Source of the DNA: Anaerolineae bacterium
GTDB lineage: Bacteria; Pseudomonadota; Alphaproteobacteria; DSM-16000; Inquilinaceae
Assembly: GCA_028285185.1 (NCBI GenBank)
Contig: JANQQD010000070.1
Coordinates: forward strand, 1 to 33,027
DNA: 33,027 nucleotides
Direction of reading: 5' to 3'
In this document: positions 1-8,004 of the stretch, one piece after another
Position numbering within the stretch: position 1 is the first letter of the stretch
Layout: every line of letters begins with the position of its first letter
Translations under genes and position numbers: made by a program
The notes under the pieces: generated by a model
What the model was told of the DNA's origin: nothing
The model's input: the letters and a program-made list of their open reading frames with translations, nothing else
Database searches by the model: none

Positions 1-825
1 GTCAAGGACATCATGACCAATGAGGTCGTGCAGACGATGACGCCGGAAGACGACTGCATGCAGACGCTGGAGCTGTGCACCAAGCTGAAGGAAAAGCACA
101 ACCGGAAGATCACACTGAACGGTACGTGCCAGGGCGGCTACATCTGCCTGATGAACTTGCTGTCCGGCAAGTACAAGAATGTGTGCGACAGTCTGATCAC
201 CAATGTCGCGCCGATCGACGGGACGTGCAGCGATGCCATCAGCGGCATGCCCAACCTGCACCACGATTTCGTCACCACCACGTTGCCCAGCGGCAACTCT
301 GTGGCGAATGGCTATCTGTTGAGCCTCGGCATGCGCTTCGTGGCGATCGACCGCGAAACGCCGCTGGTGAAGGTGCTGGACCAGGCTTCGCTCCAGCGCA
401 GCACGGACCTGAACCCCGGCAAGACCGTGGCGGCCCTGTTCCGCTGGCTGTTGAAGGAACGGGTGCACCTGCCGCTGGCGATCGCCAACATGAGCTCTCT
501 GACCTTCCAGGAGCCGATCGGCGAAGACGGCACGCTGCCGGTCACGCTGTTCGACAAGCCGCTGAAGATCGGCGACCTGAAGAAGTTCGGCGTGCACTGG
601 CACATGAACTATGCCTTGCGCGACGATCTGGTCACCCCGCCGAGCGCGATGGCCGGTGCCCGGTTCCTGGATGAGAGCACGTTCGAAGCGGTGCCCTATC
701 CCGCCGGGCATGTGGCGATCCTCACCAGCCCCTACAGCAAGAAGTCGCCGATCAACGGCCGCTTCAAGGACAAGAACGGTAAAGAGTACCGCGGTCCGGT
801 GACCTACCAGTTGGAAGCCGCATAA
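1..825 (+). CDS. Polyhydroxyalkanoate synthase-like alpha/beta hydrolase, 5' end outside window
   Basis: The frame is open from the first base, so the gene starts upstream; an ATG at 13 is in frame but probably internal. About 270 residues of the C-terminal catalytic region are present. The lipase-like box GTCQGGY has a cysteine nucleophile (C39 counting from the ATG at 13), the hallmark of PHA synthases as opposed to serine lipases. Later come an acidic pair in ALRDDLVTPP (about 204-205) and H233 in PAGHVAI, which would complete a Cys-Asp-His triad. PHA synthases polymerise hydroxyacyl-CoA on storage granules. This protein is divergent after the box and could act on another acyl substrate, so I do not call it phaC. 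A strong intrinsic terminator follows, making it the last gene of its transcript. Confidence 0.7.
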   Translation, partial: VKDIMTNEVVQTMTPEDDCMQTLELCTKLKEKHNRKITLNGTCQGGYICLMNLLSGKYKNVCDSLITNVAPIDGTCSDAISGMPNLHHDFVTTTLPSGNSVANGYLLSLGMRFVAIDRETPLVKVLDQASLQRSTDLNPGKTVAALFRWLLKERVHLPLAIANMSSLTFQEPIGEDGTLPVTLFDKPLKIGDLKKFGVHWHMNYALRDDLVTPPSAMAGARFLDESTFEAVPYPAGHVAILTSPYSKKSPINGRFKDKNGKEYRGPVTYQLEAA

Positions 826-846
826 GCCATCGGCAGCGGCCGGCGA

Positions 847-879
847 ACGGGGCGCGACACCGCGCCCCGTTTTCTTTTC
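847..879 (+). terminator. Rho-independent terminator after the PHA synthase-like gene
   Basis: A perfect 10-bp GC-rich stem (847-856 ACGGGGCGCG paired with 861-870 CGCGCCCCGT) has a 4-base ACAC loop and is followed directly by a T-rich tract (870-879). It starts 22 bases after the stop codon. It is the clearest intrinsic terminator in the window. Confidence 0.9.
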
Positions 880-1039
880 GCCCCATCGGATCGCCGCCGC
901 TCCAGTGGGCGGAACCCAGCGCCTCCGTCGCTTGCCCTCGCGCCCCTCCTCGGCCATCGTATTGCCGCGAAGGTCCCCGAGCTAACGCCTGGGGTGTGGA
1001 CCACACTGCACAGCAAGGGTTGTGAAGCAAGCGTCCTCA

Positions 1040-1516
1040 ATGCGATTCTGGCCTGGATTCCTGAAGATCGCCGCGACGATCATCGCAGCCGGCCTGGCCA
1101 CCGGATGGCCCGCAGCCGCGTACGCCGCAGCCCCCTCGGATGAAGCCACGGATGAGGTTCCGGAGGCGCTGCCGGACCCGACCCCGCAGATGATGGAAGA
1201 ATGCCGCGCCGTCTATCGCGGCTGCGACTGCCTGGAACCCATGTTGCGCGGCATCACGGCGCATCCGGAAGTCCGGGCCTTCCTCGACTCTCTGGCTGAG
1301 GAAGACCTCCATCCCGAAGGCGACTGGGCCAGCGCGGCAAGCCTGTTCCTCAGCCGCATGCCGTCAGCCGTGATGATGCACATCCAACAGGGCCTTCGCG
1401 ATGTCGACCGCGAGGCGGCGATGGGTTGCCTCGTGAACCTGGAGGCGCGCGACCCTGAGCACCCCACTCCGGCGGAAATGATCCGCGACTTGTTCGGGCC
1501 GGGTCTTCTGCCGTAG
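1040..1516 (+). CDS. Small exported protein with a C-x6-C-x-C motif
   Basis: I do not recognise a named family. The 158-residue protein begins with a typical Sec signal peptide (charged MRFWPGFLK, hydrophobic stretch 8-22, AYA-AA cleavage region near 28-31), so the mature part should be periplasmic or outer-membrane associated. A GTG at 1022 in the same frame would add six residues; I prefer the ATG at 1040 because it gives a normal signal peptide. The mature protein has an acidic, Pro-rich linker, then C55-x6-C62-x-C64 and a distant C130, with predicted helices between. The same cysteine spacing recurs in the protein encoded at 8005-8436, so the two look like members of one family. Disulfide or metal binding are both possible roles. 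The genes on either side give no functional clue. Confidence 0.75.
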   Translation: MRFWPGFLKIAATIIAAGLATGWPAAAYAAAPSDEATDEVPEALPDPTPQMMEECRAVYRGCDCLEPMLRGITAHPEVRAFLDSLAEEDLHPEGDWASAASLFLSRMPSAVMMHIQQGLRDVDREAAMGCLVNLEARDPEHPTPAEMIRDLFGPGLLP

Positions 1517-1549
1517 GGGTTCCGGTCGGTTCGCGCTCTGCTCCGGCCC

Positions 1550-1984
1550 TCAGCCGGGGCTGCGGCGTCGCGCGAACCAGCCCGAAGGAACGAACTGCAG
1601 CGCAAGCCAGGCCGACACAAAGAGCACGATGGAGAACGCGGTCAAGCCCGCCCCGACAAGTGTCCGCACCACCAACAGCAGCAACAGTACGAACAACCCG
1701 CCCGAAAGGCCGACGTCGCGGGCGCGCTTTGCCATCAGGCTCAGCACGGCAGCAAGGAAGCCCAGCACGACAAGCCAGAGCGCCGCGACACCGGCTGCCC
1801 CGAAAGTGCTCTGAACGAAGGCCCAGAGGTCGCCGGCCCCGCCATGGAGTCCCATGCTGACCAGCATCCCTTGTGCGCCGATCAGCGCATTGCCGCCGAT
1901 GATGATCAGCACCATCGAATGCCGAAAATAGTCGGACCGGTCGACGCGTCCGGAAACGACCTGGCCGAAGAGCGCGGTGATCAT
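1550..1984 (-). CDS. DUF805 family inner-membrane protein
   Basis: This 144-residue protein matches the DUF805 (YhaH/YhaI-like) pattern. It has a short N terminus with SGRVDRSDYF, corresponding to the family's GR-x-x-R-x-x-Y/F-W start, several hydrophobic helices (about 22-42, 52-80, 95-125), and the loop KRARDVGLSGG, corresponding to the family's R-x-x-D-x-G-x-S-G motif. The C terminus is basic (FARRRSPG). It is an integral inner-membrane protein of unknown function. It is transcribed away from the exported protein at 2240, with 255 bases between them that contain an inverted repeat. The ATG at 1984 is the natural start because the conserved N-terminal motif follows soon after it. Confidence 0.8.
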   Translation of the reverse strand: MITALFGQVVSGRVDRSDYFRHSMVLIIIGGNALIGAQGMLVSMGLHGGAGDLWAFVQSTFGAAGVAALWLVVLGFLAAVLSLMAKRARDVGLSGGLFVLLLLLVVRTLVGAGLTAFSIVLFVSAWLALQFVPSGWFARRRSPG

Positions 1985-2054
1985 CGATCAGTTTCCGCCT
2001 TGCGGGAAGGATCATGGATCTCCGCCGCACACCATGGGGGCGCTAAAGCCACCC

Positions 2055-2076
2055 CGCAGTGATGACTGTCACTGCG
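2055..2076. promoter_or_regulatory. Perfect inverted repeat in a divergent intergenic region
   Basis: Arms CGCAGTGA (2055-2062) and TCACTGCG (2069-2076) are exact reverse complements separated by 6 bases. The repeat lies between the divergent DUF805 gene (start 1984) and the exported-protein gene (start 2240). It has no T-tract, so an operator is more likely than a terminator. No regulator can be assigned. Apart from this the 255-base gap shows only a run of eight C bases near 2140. Confidence 0.4.
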
Positions 2077-2239
2077 TTGCGCAGCGTTGCTGTCGCCCCC
2101 GCATAAGGTGTTGAACGATCGCCGCACCCGGATCCGTCGCCCCCCCCGCAACGGCGTGGTGGGCGGAGGCCGGCGTGTGTACGATCTATTCGCCGCTTCC
2201 GGCCGGCATGCCCCTTCGATCATCCGGGAAAGGCATCCC

Positions 2240-3118
2240 ATGGCAAGATGGACCGTCACAGTTGCCCTGAGTTTCACCCTGATGGCAGCCGCGTCCGCGG
2301 CCTTCGCACAGTCGCGGCCCTACGCCGCCCAGCACCAGGCATGGTCCGTCTATTGCGATGCCTGTGCGTCTGCGGAGGATGATGTCTGCGCCCTGCGCTC
2401 CGGCAATGTGACTGTCGTGCCGTTTCCGTCGGACACTGTGTACTACGACATCGCCCTTCCGGCGGGTGCCGGGGGCTCGCTGACCTTCCTGGTCGACCGG
2501 CTGGCCCCGGTGACCGTGGCCCCCAGCGCCACGGCCTATGAGGGCCTGCGCGGCGCCTTTCGCATCGGTGGTGGCACGGCCGGCCAGTTGGTGTCCCTCT
2601 TCGGCAGCGGCCGGTCCTTGCGTGTCGTCTTCGTCGGCCCGGGCGGACAATCGGTGCGCGACGAAATCTCCCTCGCCGGCTTTTCCGATGCCGCCGATGA
2701 CGCCTTCGCCGTCATGGCCCAGATCCAGGAAGACCAGGTCGCTCTTGCCTGCGGTGGTGTTGCGCCGCCCGGCCCGGGGACTCCCCCCGGCCCGCCGGCT
2801 GGGGCGGGCACCGGCGTGCTGAGCGGACCGGCGTTGGCACAGCGGCTGACCGGCAATTCAATCTTCGGGACCGATGCCGGCGGCTCGGCGTTCTGCCGGT
2901 TCTACGGCCTCGGCGGCGTCCTTACCGTCAGTGTCACGCCCAACCCACCGCGCCCCGGCAGCTGGCAGGTCGAGGGCAGTGACGTCTGCCATCTGGTCGA
3001 AGACTACATCGTCTGCGAGCGGTTCTCGTTCCCCACGCCCAACAGCGTCTTCTACACGTCGCCGGACGGGGCCTTCACCGGTACCGCCGAGATCCGGCCC
3101 GGTGACAAATGCAGCTAG
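2240..3118 (+). CDS. Exported two-domain protein with Gly/Pro linker, family not recognised
   Basis: The protein has about 292 residues. The ATG at 2240 follows a GGGAAAGG ribosome-binding site and begins a clear signal peptide (MARWTVTVALSFTLMAAASA, cleavage near AFA-QS). The frame stays open upstream to 2087, but that part has no signal sequence and is not used here. Domain 1 (about 28-170) has paired cysteines near its start (YCDACASAEDDVC) and a beta-rich look. A Gly/Pro linker (PPGPGTPPGPPAG) follows, then a second domain with more cysteines (FCRFYG, DVCHLVEDYIVC, DKC). Domain 1 faintly recalls the IalB (invasion-associated locus B) type of exported proteins, which is only a loose impression. 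The cysteine distribution suggests a disulfide-stabilised periplasmic protein. Confidence 0.75.
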   Translation: MARWTVTVALSFTLMAAASAAFAQSRPYAAQHQAWSVYCDACASAEDDVCALRSGNVTVVPFPSDTVYYDIALPAGAGGSLTFLVDRLAPVTVAPSATAYEGLRGAFRIGGGTAGQLVSLFGSGRSLRVVFVGPGGQSVRDEISLAGFSDAADDAFAVMAQIQEDQVALACGGVAPPGPGTPPGPPAGAGTGVLSGPALAQRLTGNSIFGTDAGGSAFCRFYGLGGVLTVSVTPNPPRPGSWQVEGSDVCHLVEDYIVCERFSFPTPNSVFYTSPDGAFTGTAEIRPGDKCS

Positions 3119-3164
3119 GCCCCAGCGCCCACCTTCGGGCGGCGTCAGGCCAGGGACCCGCACC

Positions 3165-4187
3165 ATGACCGGTACCATGAGGGCCATGGTGATCGACCGT
3201 ATCGGTCCGATCGTGGAGCATCCGCCACCGTTGCGGGGGGCCGATCTTCCGATTCCCGAACCTGGACCCGGCGAGGTGCGCCTGAAAGTCTCCGCCTGCG
3301 GCGTCTGTCATACCGAGCTTGATGAGATCGAGGGCCGCACCGCGCCGCCCGTTCTCCCGGTCGTGCCGGGACACGAGGCGGTCGGGCATGTCGATGCGCT
3401 GGGACAGGGCGCCACACGGTTCCGCGAGGGTGACCGTGTCGGCGTCGGCTGGATCCATCATTCCTCAGGCGGCTCGGACGAGAATGTCGACCCCGCTTTC
3501 CGCGCCACCGGCCGGGACGTCAATGGCGGCTATGCCGAGTTCATGACGGTGCCCGAAGCCTATGCCCATCCGATCCCCAAGGTGTTCGGCGACGCCGAGG
3601 CAGCACCGCTTTTGTGTGCAGGCGGCGTCGGGTATCGATCGCTCAGGCTCACGGGGCTGGAGGATGGCCAAAGACTGGGGCTGACGGGCTTCGGCGGCTC
3701 CGCGCATTTGGTTCTGCAGCTCGCGCGCCATCTTTATCCGCATTCGCCCATCTTGGTGTTTGCGCGCGATGCCGAAGCGCGAACCTTCGCCCGCAGGCTC
3801 GGCGCCGACTGGGCCGGTGATACAGCTGAGACGCCGCCGGAGCCGCTGCACGCCATCATCGACACCACGCCGGCCTGGACCCCGGTGGTCGAAGCCCTGG
3901 CGCATCTGGCGCCCGGCGGCCGTCTGGTGATCAACGCCATCCGCAAGGAAGACCGCGACAAGGACCGGCTGCTGGCGCTCGATTACGCCCGCCACCTCTG
4001 GATGGAGAAAGAGATCAAGTCGGTCGCGAATGTGACCGGCCGGGATATTGCCGATTTCCTGCCAATGGCAGCAGCGATCCCGATGCGGCCGGAGATCCGC
4101 ACATACGCGCTGGACGATGCGAACCGCGCCATCCTTGAGCTGAAGCGCGGCCGCGTGCGCGGCGCAAAGGTGTTGCTGACGGGCTGA
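3165..4187 (+). CDS. Zinc-type alcohol dehydrogenase (MDR) lacking the structural-zinc site
   Basis: This 340-residue medium-chain dehydrogenase/reductase keeps the catalytic-zinc ligands: C45 in SACGVCHTELD, H70-E71 in VVPGHEAVGHV, and a cysteine near 149 in PLLCAGGVGYRSL. The Rossmann loop GFGGSAHLVLQLA binds NAD(P). The usual structural-zinc lobe, with four cysteines just after the GVGW segment, is replaced by HHSSGGSDENVDPAF with no cysteine. It probably oxidises alcohols or reduces aldehydes; the substrate cannot be read from sequence. The ATG at 3165 gives a 12-base longer product than the ATG at 3177, whose MRAMVIDRIG is a typical MDR start. Either is possible. The gene begins 47 bases after the upstream stop, so they may share a transcript. 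Confidence 0.88.
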   Translation: MTGTMRAMVIDRIGPIVEHPPPLRGADLPIPEPGPGEVRLKVSACGVCHTELDEIEGRTAPPVLPVVPGHEAVGHVDALGQGATRFREGDRVGVGWIHHSSGGSDENVDPAFRATGRDVNGGYAEFMTVPEAYAHPIPKVFGDAEAAPLLCAGGVGYRSLRLTGLEDGQRLGLTGFGGSAHLVLQLARHLYPHSPILVFARDAEARTFARRLGADWAGDTAETPPEPLHAIIDTTPAWTPVVEALAHLAPGGRLVINAIRKEDRDKDRLLALDYARHLWMEKEIKSVANVTGRDIADFLPMAAAIPMRPEIRTYALDDANRAILELKRGRVRGAKVLLTG

Positions 4188-4359
4188 GCGAAGATCAAGG
4201 CGCAAGCCCGCCGCCCCTTGGTGCCGCCGCTGTTCAGGACATCGCGGGAGCGTCCGCCTCACATAGGCGCTGCCGCCACATTCCGACGCAACGGGTTTTC
4301 ACCGCTGCCCATCAGCCCGGGCGCGCAATCGGCGGCGCCGGGCATTCCCAACAGCCGGT

Positions 4360-4911
4360 TCAGGCGGCGACCGCCGTCTCGGCTTCCAGGGTTGCAAGAT
4401 GGGTCAGCATCGCCTGCTCGTCCGGGCGCAGCCGCTCCGGCGAGACCACATAGCTGGCGCCCACCAGCCTTCTCAAGACATCCCAACGATGGCCGGCGGT
4501 GAGGTCAGCCTGAGCGGCCGCCCAACGGTCCGCAAGCCCCATGCGGCGCACCAGTGCCGCGACTCTGGAATTATTACCAAATACTAAACGCGGATCCTTT
4601 GCTTCGATAGCACTCGAAGCGATGGTGAGGAAGCTCCTAGCATCCTCCGTCCTGGTATCCAACATACCATCCTCCGTCGCTTTTGCTTGCAATTCATTAT
4701 ATGGATAACTTGCAGCTGCCCGCAATCCCGTTATGTTGCCTTGCAACATTTGGGAGGGGGGCAACCATACTCTTAGCGGCGGAATCCCTAGGATTTCGTC
4801 GATACGCATAGCTGCTATGACGGCAGGAGGCAGGGCGACGGCTGGCGGTCCGCCAGAGGCGATTATCCCGGCAGGACATGCGAATCCGGCCGGCGGGGCG
4901 CCGGCGATCAC
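4360..4911 (-). CDS. Hypothetical protein, 183 residues
   Basis: I do not recognise a family. The N-terminal 35 residues are rich in Ala, Pro and Gly (low complexity), and an in-frame ATG at 4806 (MRIDEILGIPPLR) may be the real start. The remainder looks like an ordinary soluble, mainly helical protein, with segments such as ARSFLTIASSAIEAKD and ALVRRMGLADRWAAAQADL. It has no signal peptide or membrane segment. Base composition dips inside it (about 43% GC in 4561-4620, against about 65% nearby), which may mean acquired or relaxed sequence. The gene is convergent with the dehydrogenase; the 172 bases between them show nothing distinctive. It could be a spurious frame, hence the modest confidence. 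Confidence 0.5.
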   Translation of the reverse strand: MIAGAPPAGFACPAGIIASGGPPAVALPPAVIAAMRIDEILGIPPLRVWLPPSQMLQGNITGLRAAASYPYNELQAKATEDGMLDTRTEDARSFLTIASSAIEAKDPRLVFGNNSRVAALVRRMGLADRWAAAQADLTAGHRWDVLRRLVGASYVVSPERLRPDEQAMLTHLATLEAETAVAA

Positions 4912-4976
4912 ATCATCGTCGTTGGTCGTGGGCCGCCCCGACGCATCCCGGGACGGGGCGGATCACCGGTCGGCGC

Positions 4977-5264
4977 CTACCCGTCGAGGGTCAAGACGGC
5001 GTCGATGGGGCGCGGCTCGTGGGGGGCCATCTGGGTCTTGTCGTCATCGACCCAGCTGGCCAGTTGCACCGGGCAGATATTGACGCCGGTGTCCCCCTCT
5101 TTGCTGTCCAGCGCTTCCCAGACGATCAGCCCATCATCGGATAGGTAATAGGTGTGCTCGCCGAAGCTGGAATGCAGGTGCGGCATGACCGGATTGTCTT
5201 CCGGGATCGGCTGGGCGCCGATGCGCTCTTCGATCTGATCGATCTGCTGCGTGCTCAACTTCAT
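4977..5264 (-). CDS. Small conserved-looking acidic protein, 95 residues
   Basis: The ATG at 5264 is preceded by GGAG about 8 bases upstream. The protein is soluble and acidic with a folded-domain look: an N-terminal helix (STQQIDQIEERIGAQPI), then a beta-rich part (HSSFGEHTYYLSDDGLIVW). It has one cysteine and no signal peptide. I cannot assign a family or function. It lies 65 bases upstream, in transcription direction, of the 183-residue hypothetical gene on the same strand, so the two may be cotranscribed. The 257 bases between it and metZ hold no gene; part of that stretch (about 5395-5450) is AT-richer than its surroundings. Confidence 0.7.
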   Translation of the reverse strand: MKLSTQQIDQIEERIGAQPIPEDNPVMPHLHSSFGEHTYYLSDDGLIVWEALDSKEGDTGVNICPVQLASWVDDDKTQMAPHEPRPIDAVLTLDG

Positions 5265-5521
5265 CCCGGAGACTCCATGGTGCGGTCGCTGGGGAACCCG
5301 TGCGGATCAGCTCCGCCCTTGCTCCCAACAACACGTGCTGCCGCCAGCGGCCCGCATGCATATCGGGCCGACTCGACGCCTTGGCGAGGGTAATGATTAG
5401 AAAATCTCCAAACCATTCTTGAAAAAATCGGAATAGTCACGATTTCCGCAGAGCGGAACGTCTACCCGTCTCGCGCGTTCATGCGCGGCCGATCTGCCCT
5501 CGACGGTCGTAGATGTCGGGC

Positions 5522-6700
5522 TCAGCCAAGTGCCCGACCCAGATCCGCAATCAGGTCGTCGGCATGCTCCAGGCCGACCGACAGGCGGATGACGCCGTCG
5601 GTGATGCCGAGCTTCGCCCGCTCCTCCGCCGTCAGGCGCGAATGCGTGGTGGTCGCCGGGTGGCAGATCAGGCTCTTGGCGTCGCCCAGATTGTTGGAGA
5701 TGTCGATCGTCTGCAGCGCGTCCATCACCTTGAACGCACCCTCCTTTCCGCCCGGCACCTCGAAGCTCACCAGCGTGCTGAACCCGGCCATCTGGCGGCA
5801 TGCCAGAGCGTGCTGCGGATGGCTTTCCAGCCCCGGATAGCGCACCAGCGCAATCGCCGGATGGCCTTCCAGGAAACGGGCGACGGCCAGGGTCGCCGCA
5901 CTCTGATGCGCCACGCGGATCGGCAGCGTTTCCAGCCCCTTCAGCATCACCCAGGCGTTGAACGGGCTCATGGACGGGCCGGTGTGGCGGTAGAAGGGGA
6001 TGAAATGCTCCTCCATGAACGCCTTGTCGGCCAGTACCGCACCGCCCAGGCAGCGCCCCTGCCCGTCGATATGCTTGGTGGCGGAATAGACCACGATATC
6101 GGCCCCGAAATCGAACGGGCGCTGGTAGAGCGGCGTGGCGAACACATTGTCGACCACCACGCGGGCGCCGGCGGCATGGCCCATCTCGGCAACCGAAGCG
6201 AGGTCCACCAGGTCCAGCATCGGGTTCGACGGCGTCTCCAGGAACACGGCCTTGGCGGGCCGCGCCAGGGCCGCTTCCCACGCCTGCAGGTCCGTGCCGT
6301 CGACGAACATCGTCTCGATCCCCCAGCGCGGCAGGATCTCCGACACGATGAAGTGGCAGGAACCGAACAGCGCCCGCGAGGCGACCACCCGGTCGCCGGC
6401 CCGCAGCTGACAGGCGAGCGCGGAGAACACGGCCGCCATGCCGGTCGCCGTGCCGCGGCACATCTCCGCCCCTTCCAGAGCCGCCAGGCGCTGTTCGTAG
6501 ACCGCCACCGTGGGATTGGCATAACGGCTGTAGACGTAGTTGTCGTTCTCGCCCTTGAACGCCGCTTCGGCCTGGGCCGCATCGTCGAACACGAAGCCGG
6601 AATTGAGATAGAGCGCCTCGCTGGTCTCGCGGAACTGCGAGCGCTGGAGGCCTTCGCGAACCAGCAGGGTGTCGAGGCGCTTGCCGTCGTTGGGGGCCAT
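5522..6700 (-). CDS. metZ: O-succinylhomoserine sulfhydrylase
   Basis: This PLP enzyme of the Cys/Met metabolism family makes homocysteine from O-succinylhomoserine and sulfide, the direct-sulfhydrylation route to methionine. The 392 residues carry YSRYANPT (57-64), the substrate/cofactor segment EMCRGTATGMAA (79-90), D184 in VVVDNVFATP for the PLP ring nitrogen, and the Schiff-base lysine K209 in YSATKHIDGQG. Overall similarity is to MetZ rather than to cystathionine gamma-synthase or gamma-lyase, though such assignments within the family are imperfect. The frame is open 129 bases further upstream, but the extra part is low-quality sequence that overlaps a leader hairpin, so I start at the ATG at 6700. 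It is divergent from the cytochrome gene at 6906. Confidence 0.9.
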   Translation of the reverse strand: MAPNDGKRLDTLLVREGLQRSQFRETSEALYLNSGFVFDDAAQAEAAFKGENDNYVYSRYANPTVAVYEQRLAALEGAEMCRGTATGMAAVFSALACQLRAGDRVVASRALFGSCHFIVSEILPRWGIETMFVDGTDLQAWEAALARPAKAVFLETPSNPMLDLVDLASVAEMGHAAGARVVVDNVFATPLYQRPFDFGADIVVYSATKHIDGQGRCLGGAVLADKAFMEEHFIPFYRHTGPSMSPFNAWVMLKGLETLPIRVAHQSAATLAVARFLEGHPAIALVRYPGLESHPQHALACRQMAGFSTLVSFEVPGGKEGAFKVMDALQTIDISNNLGDAKSLICHPATTTHSRLTAEERAKLGITDGVIRLSVGLEHADDLIADLGRALG

Positions 6701-6720
6701 GGGTGGATCGTCCGCTCTCG

Positions 6721-6770
6721 GTCTTGGCGCACCGGCCCGGGCCCGGTGCGGGGGCACGGCATACCAAGAC
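6721..6770 (-). promoter_or_regulatory. Structured leader candidate upstream of metZ
   Basis: Read on the minus strand, an outer 7-bp stem (GTCTTGG at 6770-6764 with CCAAGAC at 6727-6721) encloses a perfect 8-bp inner stem (CGCACCGG at 6750-6743 with CCGGTGCG at 6735-6728, 7-base loop). The 13 unpaired bases on the 5' side are asymmetric. The element ends 20 bases before the metZ start. Methionine genes of alphaproteobacteria are often controlled by SAM-binding leaders, but I could not match this one to the SAM-II, SAM-V or SAM/SAH patterns I know. Confidence 0.4.
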
Positions 6771-6905
6771 ACGGGGCGAAAGGGAAACGGTCTAATCGGC
6801 CGCGAGATGACATGGCTCATGCCGCCCATCCGGTTGGCGCGTTATGCCGTTGCGTTCTCTCGGAGTGTTCCCCGCGCGGGTTGCAGGCCGAAGGAAGGGG
6901 CAGCG

Positions 6906-7748
6906 ATGGGCATTTGGGCGAAGACAGCTGTGCTGACGGCGATCACGACGATGGCCATGGCTGTGCCGGGCAACACATCGGACCTTGTCGATCGTGGCCG
7001 GTATCTGGTGGAAGGCCCCGGCGCCTGCGGCAACTGCCACACGCCCTCCGGCCCCGACGGCGTGGACGAAAGCCTGCATCTCGCCGGCGGTCTGGTGATG
7101 ACGGAACGGGGCTTCAGTGCCGTTACGCCCAACATCACGCCGGATCCCGAGACCGGCATCGGCGCCTGGAGCGATGCGGAGATCGCGCGCGCCATCCGCG
7201 AGGGCATCCGCCCCGACGGCAGCGTGATCGGCCCGCCCATGCCGTTCGAGGTCTATCCCGGCCTGGCCGACGAAGACCTGGCGGCCATGGTCGCCTACCT
7301 GCGCACGGTACCGGCCATCCGAAACGAGACCGACCCGTCGGACTATCCGTTCGACGTGCCCGAATCCTGGACGGCGCCGGTTGACGGCGTGCCCATGCCG
7401 CCGCGCGACGACCCCGTGGCCTATGGCGCCTATCTGGCCGGACCTGTCGGCCATTGCGTGGTCTGCCATTCCGCGCCGTTGCTCACCGGCGGGCCCGACC
7501 TGGCCGACGGCCTGGGCGCCGGTGGCATGGCGTTTCTCGGCCCCTGGGGCATGACGGTGGCGCCCGACATCACCCCGACCGCGCTGGCGGACTGGACGGA
7601 TGACGAAATCGCCCGCGCCATCCGCGAAGGCGTGCGCCCCGACGGCCGCGCCCTGTTGCCGCCCATGGGTTACCCCTATTACGCCCGCCTGACGGACGCG
7701 GACATGGCGGCGATCATCGCCTATCTGCGCGCCCTGCCGCCGCAGTAG
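6906..7748 (+). CDS. Diheme cytochrome c, exported
   Basis: The 280-residue protein has two cytochrome c domains, each with a heme-binding motif: CGNCH (41-45) and CVVCH (184-188). Each has a likely distal methionine, M112 in IGPPMPFEVY and M254 in LPPMGYPYY. The repeated IARAIREG-x-RPDG segment shows internal duplication. A short N-terminal hydrophobic stretch (about 6-21) acts as signal or anchor, placing it in the periplasm. The start ATG at 6906 has a good AAGGAAGGGG ribosome-binding site. It resembles the cytochrome subunits of membrane-bound alcohol or aldehyde dehydrogenases, which usually carry three hemes; with two hemes and no dehydrogenase next to it, its electron donor is unknown. 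It is divergent from metZ. Confidence 0.88.
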   Translation: MGIWAKTAVLTAITTMAMAVPGNTSDLVDRGRYLVEGPGACGNCHTPSGPDGVDESLHLAGGLVMTERGFSAVTPNITPDPETGIGAWSDAEIARAIREGIRPDGSVIGPPMPFEVYPGLADEDLAAMVAYLRTVPAIRNETDPSDYPFDVPESWTAPVDGVPMPPRDDPVAYGAYLAGPVGHCVVCHSAPLLTGGPDLADGLGAGGMAFLGPWGMTVAPDITPTALADWTDDEIARAIREGVRPDGRALLPPMGYPYYARLTDADMAAIIAYLRALPPQ

Positions 7749-7768
7749 CGCGGGGGCCATCCCATACC

Positions 7769-7849
7769 CGTCATCCCCGCGAAGGCGGGGATCTTGTGAC
7801 GCCGGGCAGAGCCTCGCTGCACAAGATGTCCGCCTTCGCGGACATGACG
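7769..7849. repeat. Inverted pair of 30-bp GC hairpin repeats (REP/BIME-like)
   Basis: Copy 1 (7769-7798) contains the stem ATCCCCGC-GAAG-GCGGGGAT. Copy 2 (7820-7849) is the reverse complement of nearly the same 30 bases, with stem ATGTCCGC-CTTC-GCGGACAT. The copies differ at two stem positions (CC/GG against GT/AC) that change together so pairing is kept. Twenty-one bases separate them. It lies downstream of the cytochrome gene and may also limit transcript ends. The rest of the gap 7749-8004 shows no gene. Confidence 0.8.
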
Positions 7850-8004
7850 CTGGGGGATACGATCGGCAACGACCGCGCACCGAGAACTGACCGACTGTTC
7901 ACCGTCCGTTAGCACCCGCACGCTAGGATTGAGTGGCGTGGGCGGTTGCTGGCCGCATTTGGCAGGTCATTGCCGAAAATCCCACAGGATCGGGAGCGGG
8001 CACA

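Noticed and set aside
6701..6905. SAM-II, SAM-V or SAM/SAH riboswitch ahead of metZ
   Set aside because: I looked for the conserved cores I remember and did not find them; only the unclassified hairpin is reported.
5513..7384. A long plus-strand open frame opposite metZ
   Set aside because: Its product is low-complexity and Arg/His-rich, as expected for the complement of a high-GC gene. MetZ on the other strand has all family motifs.
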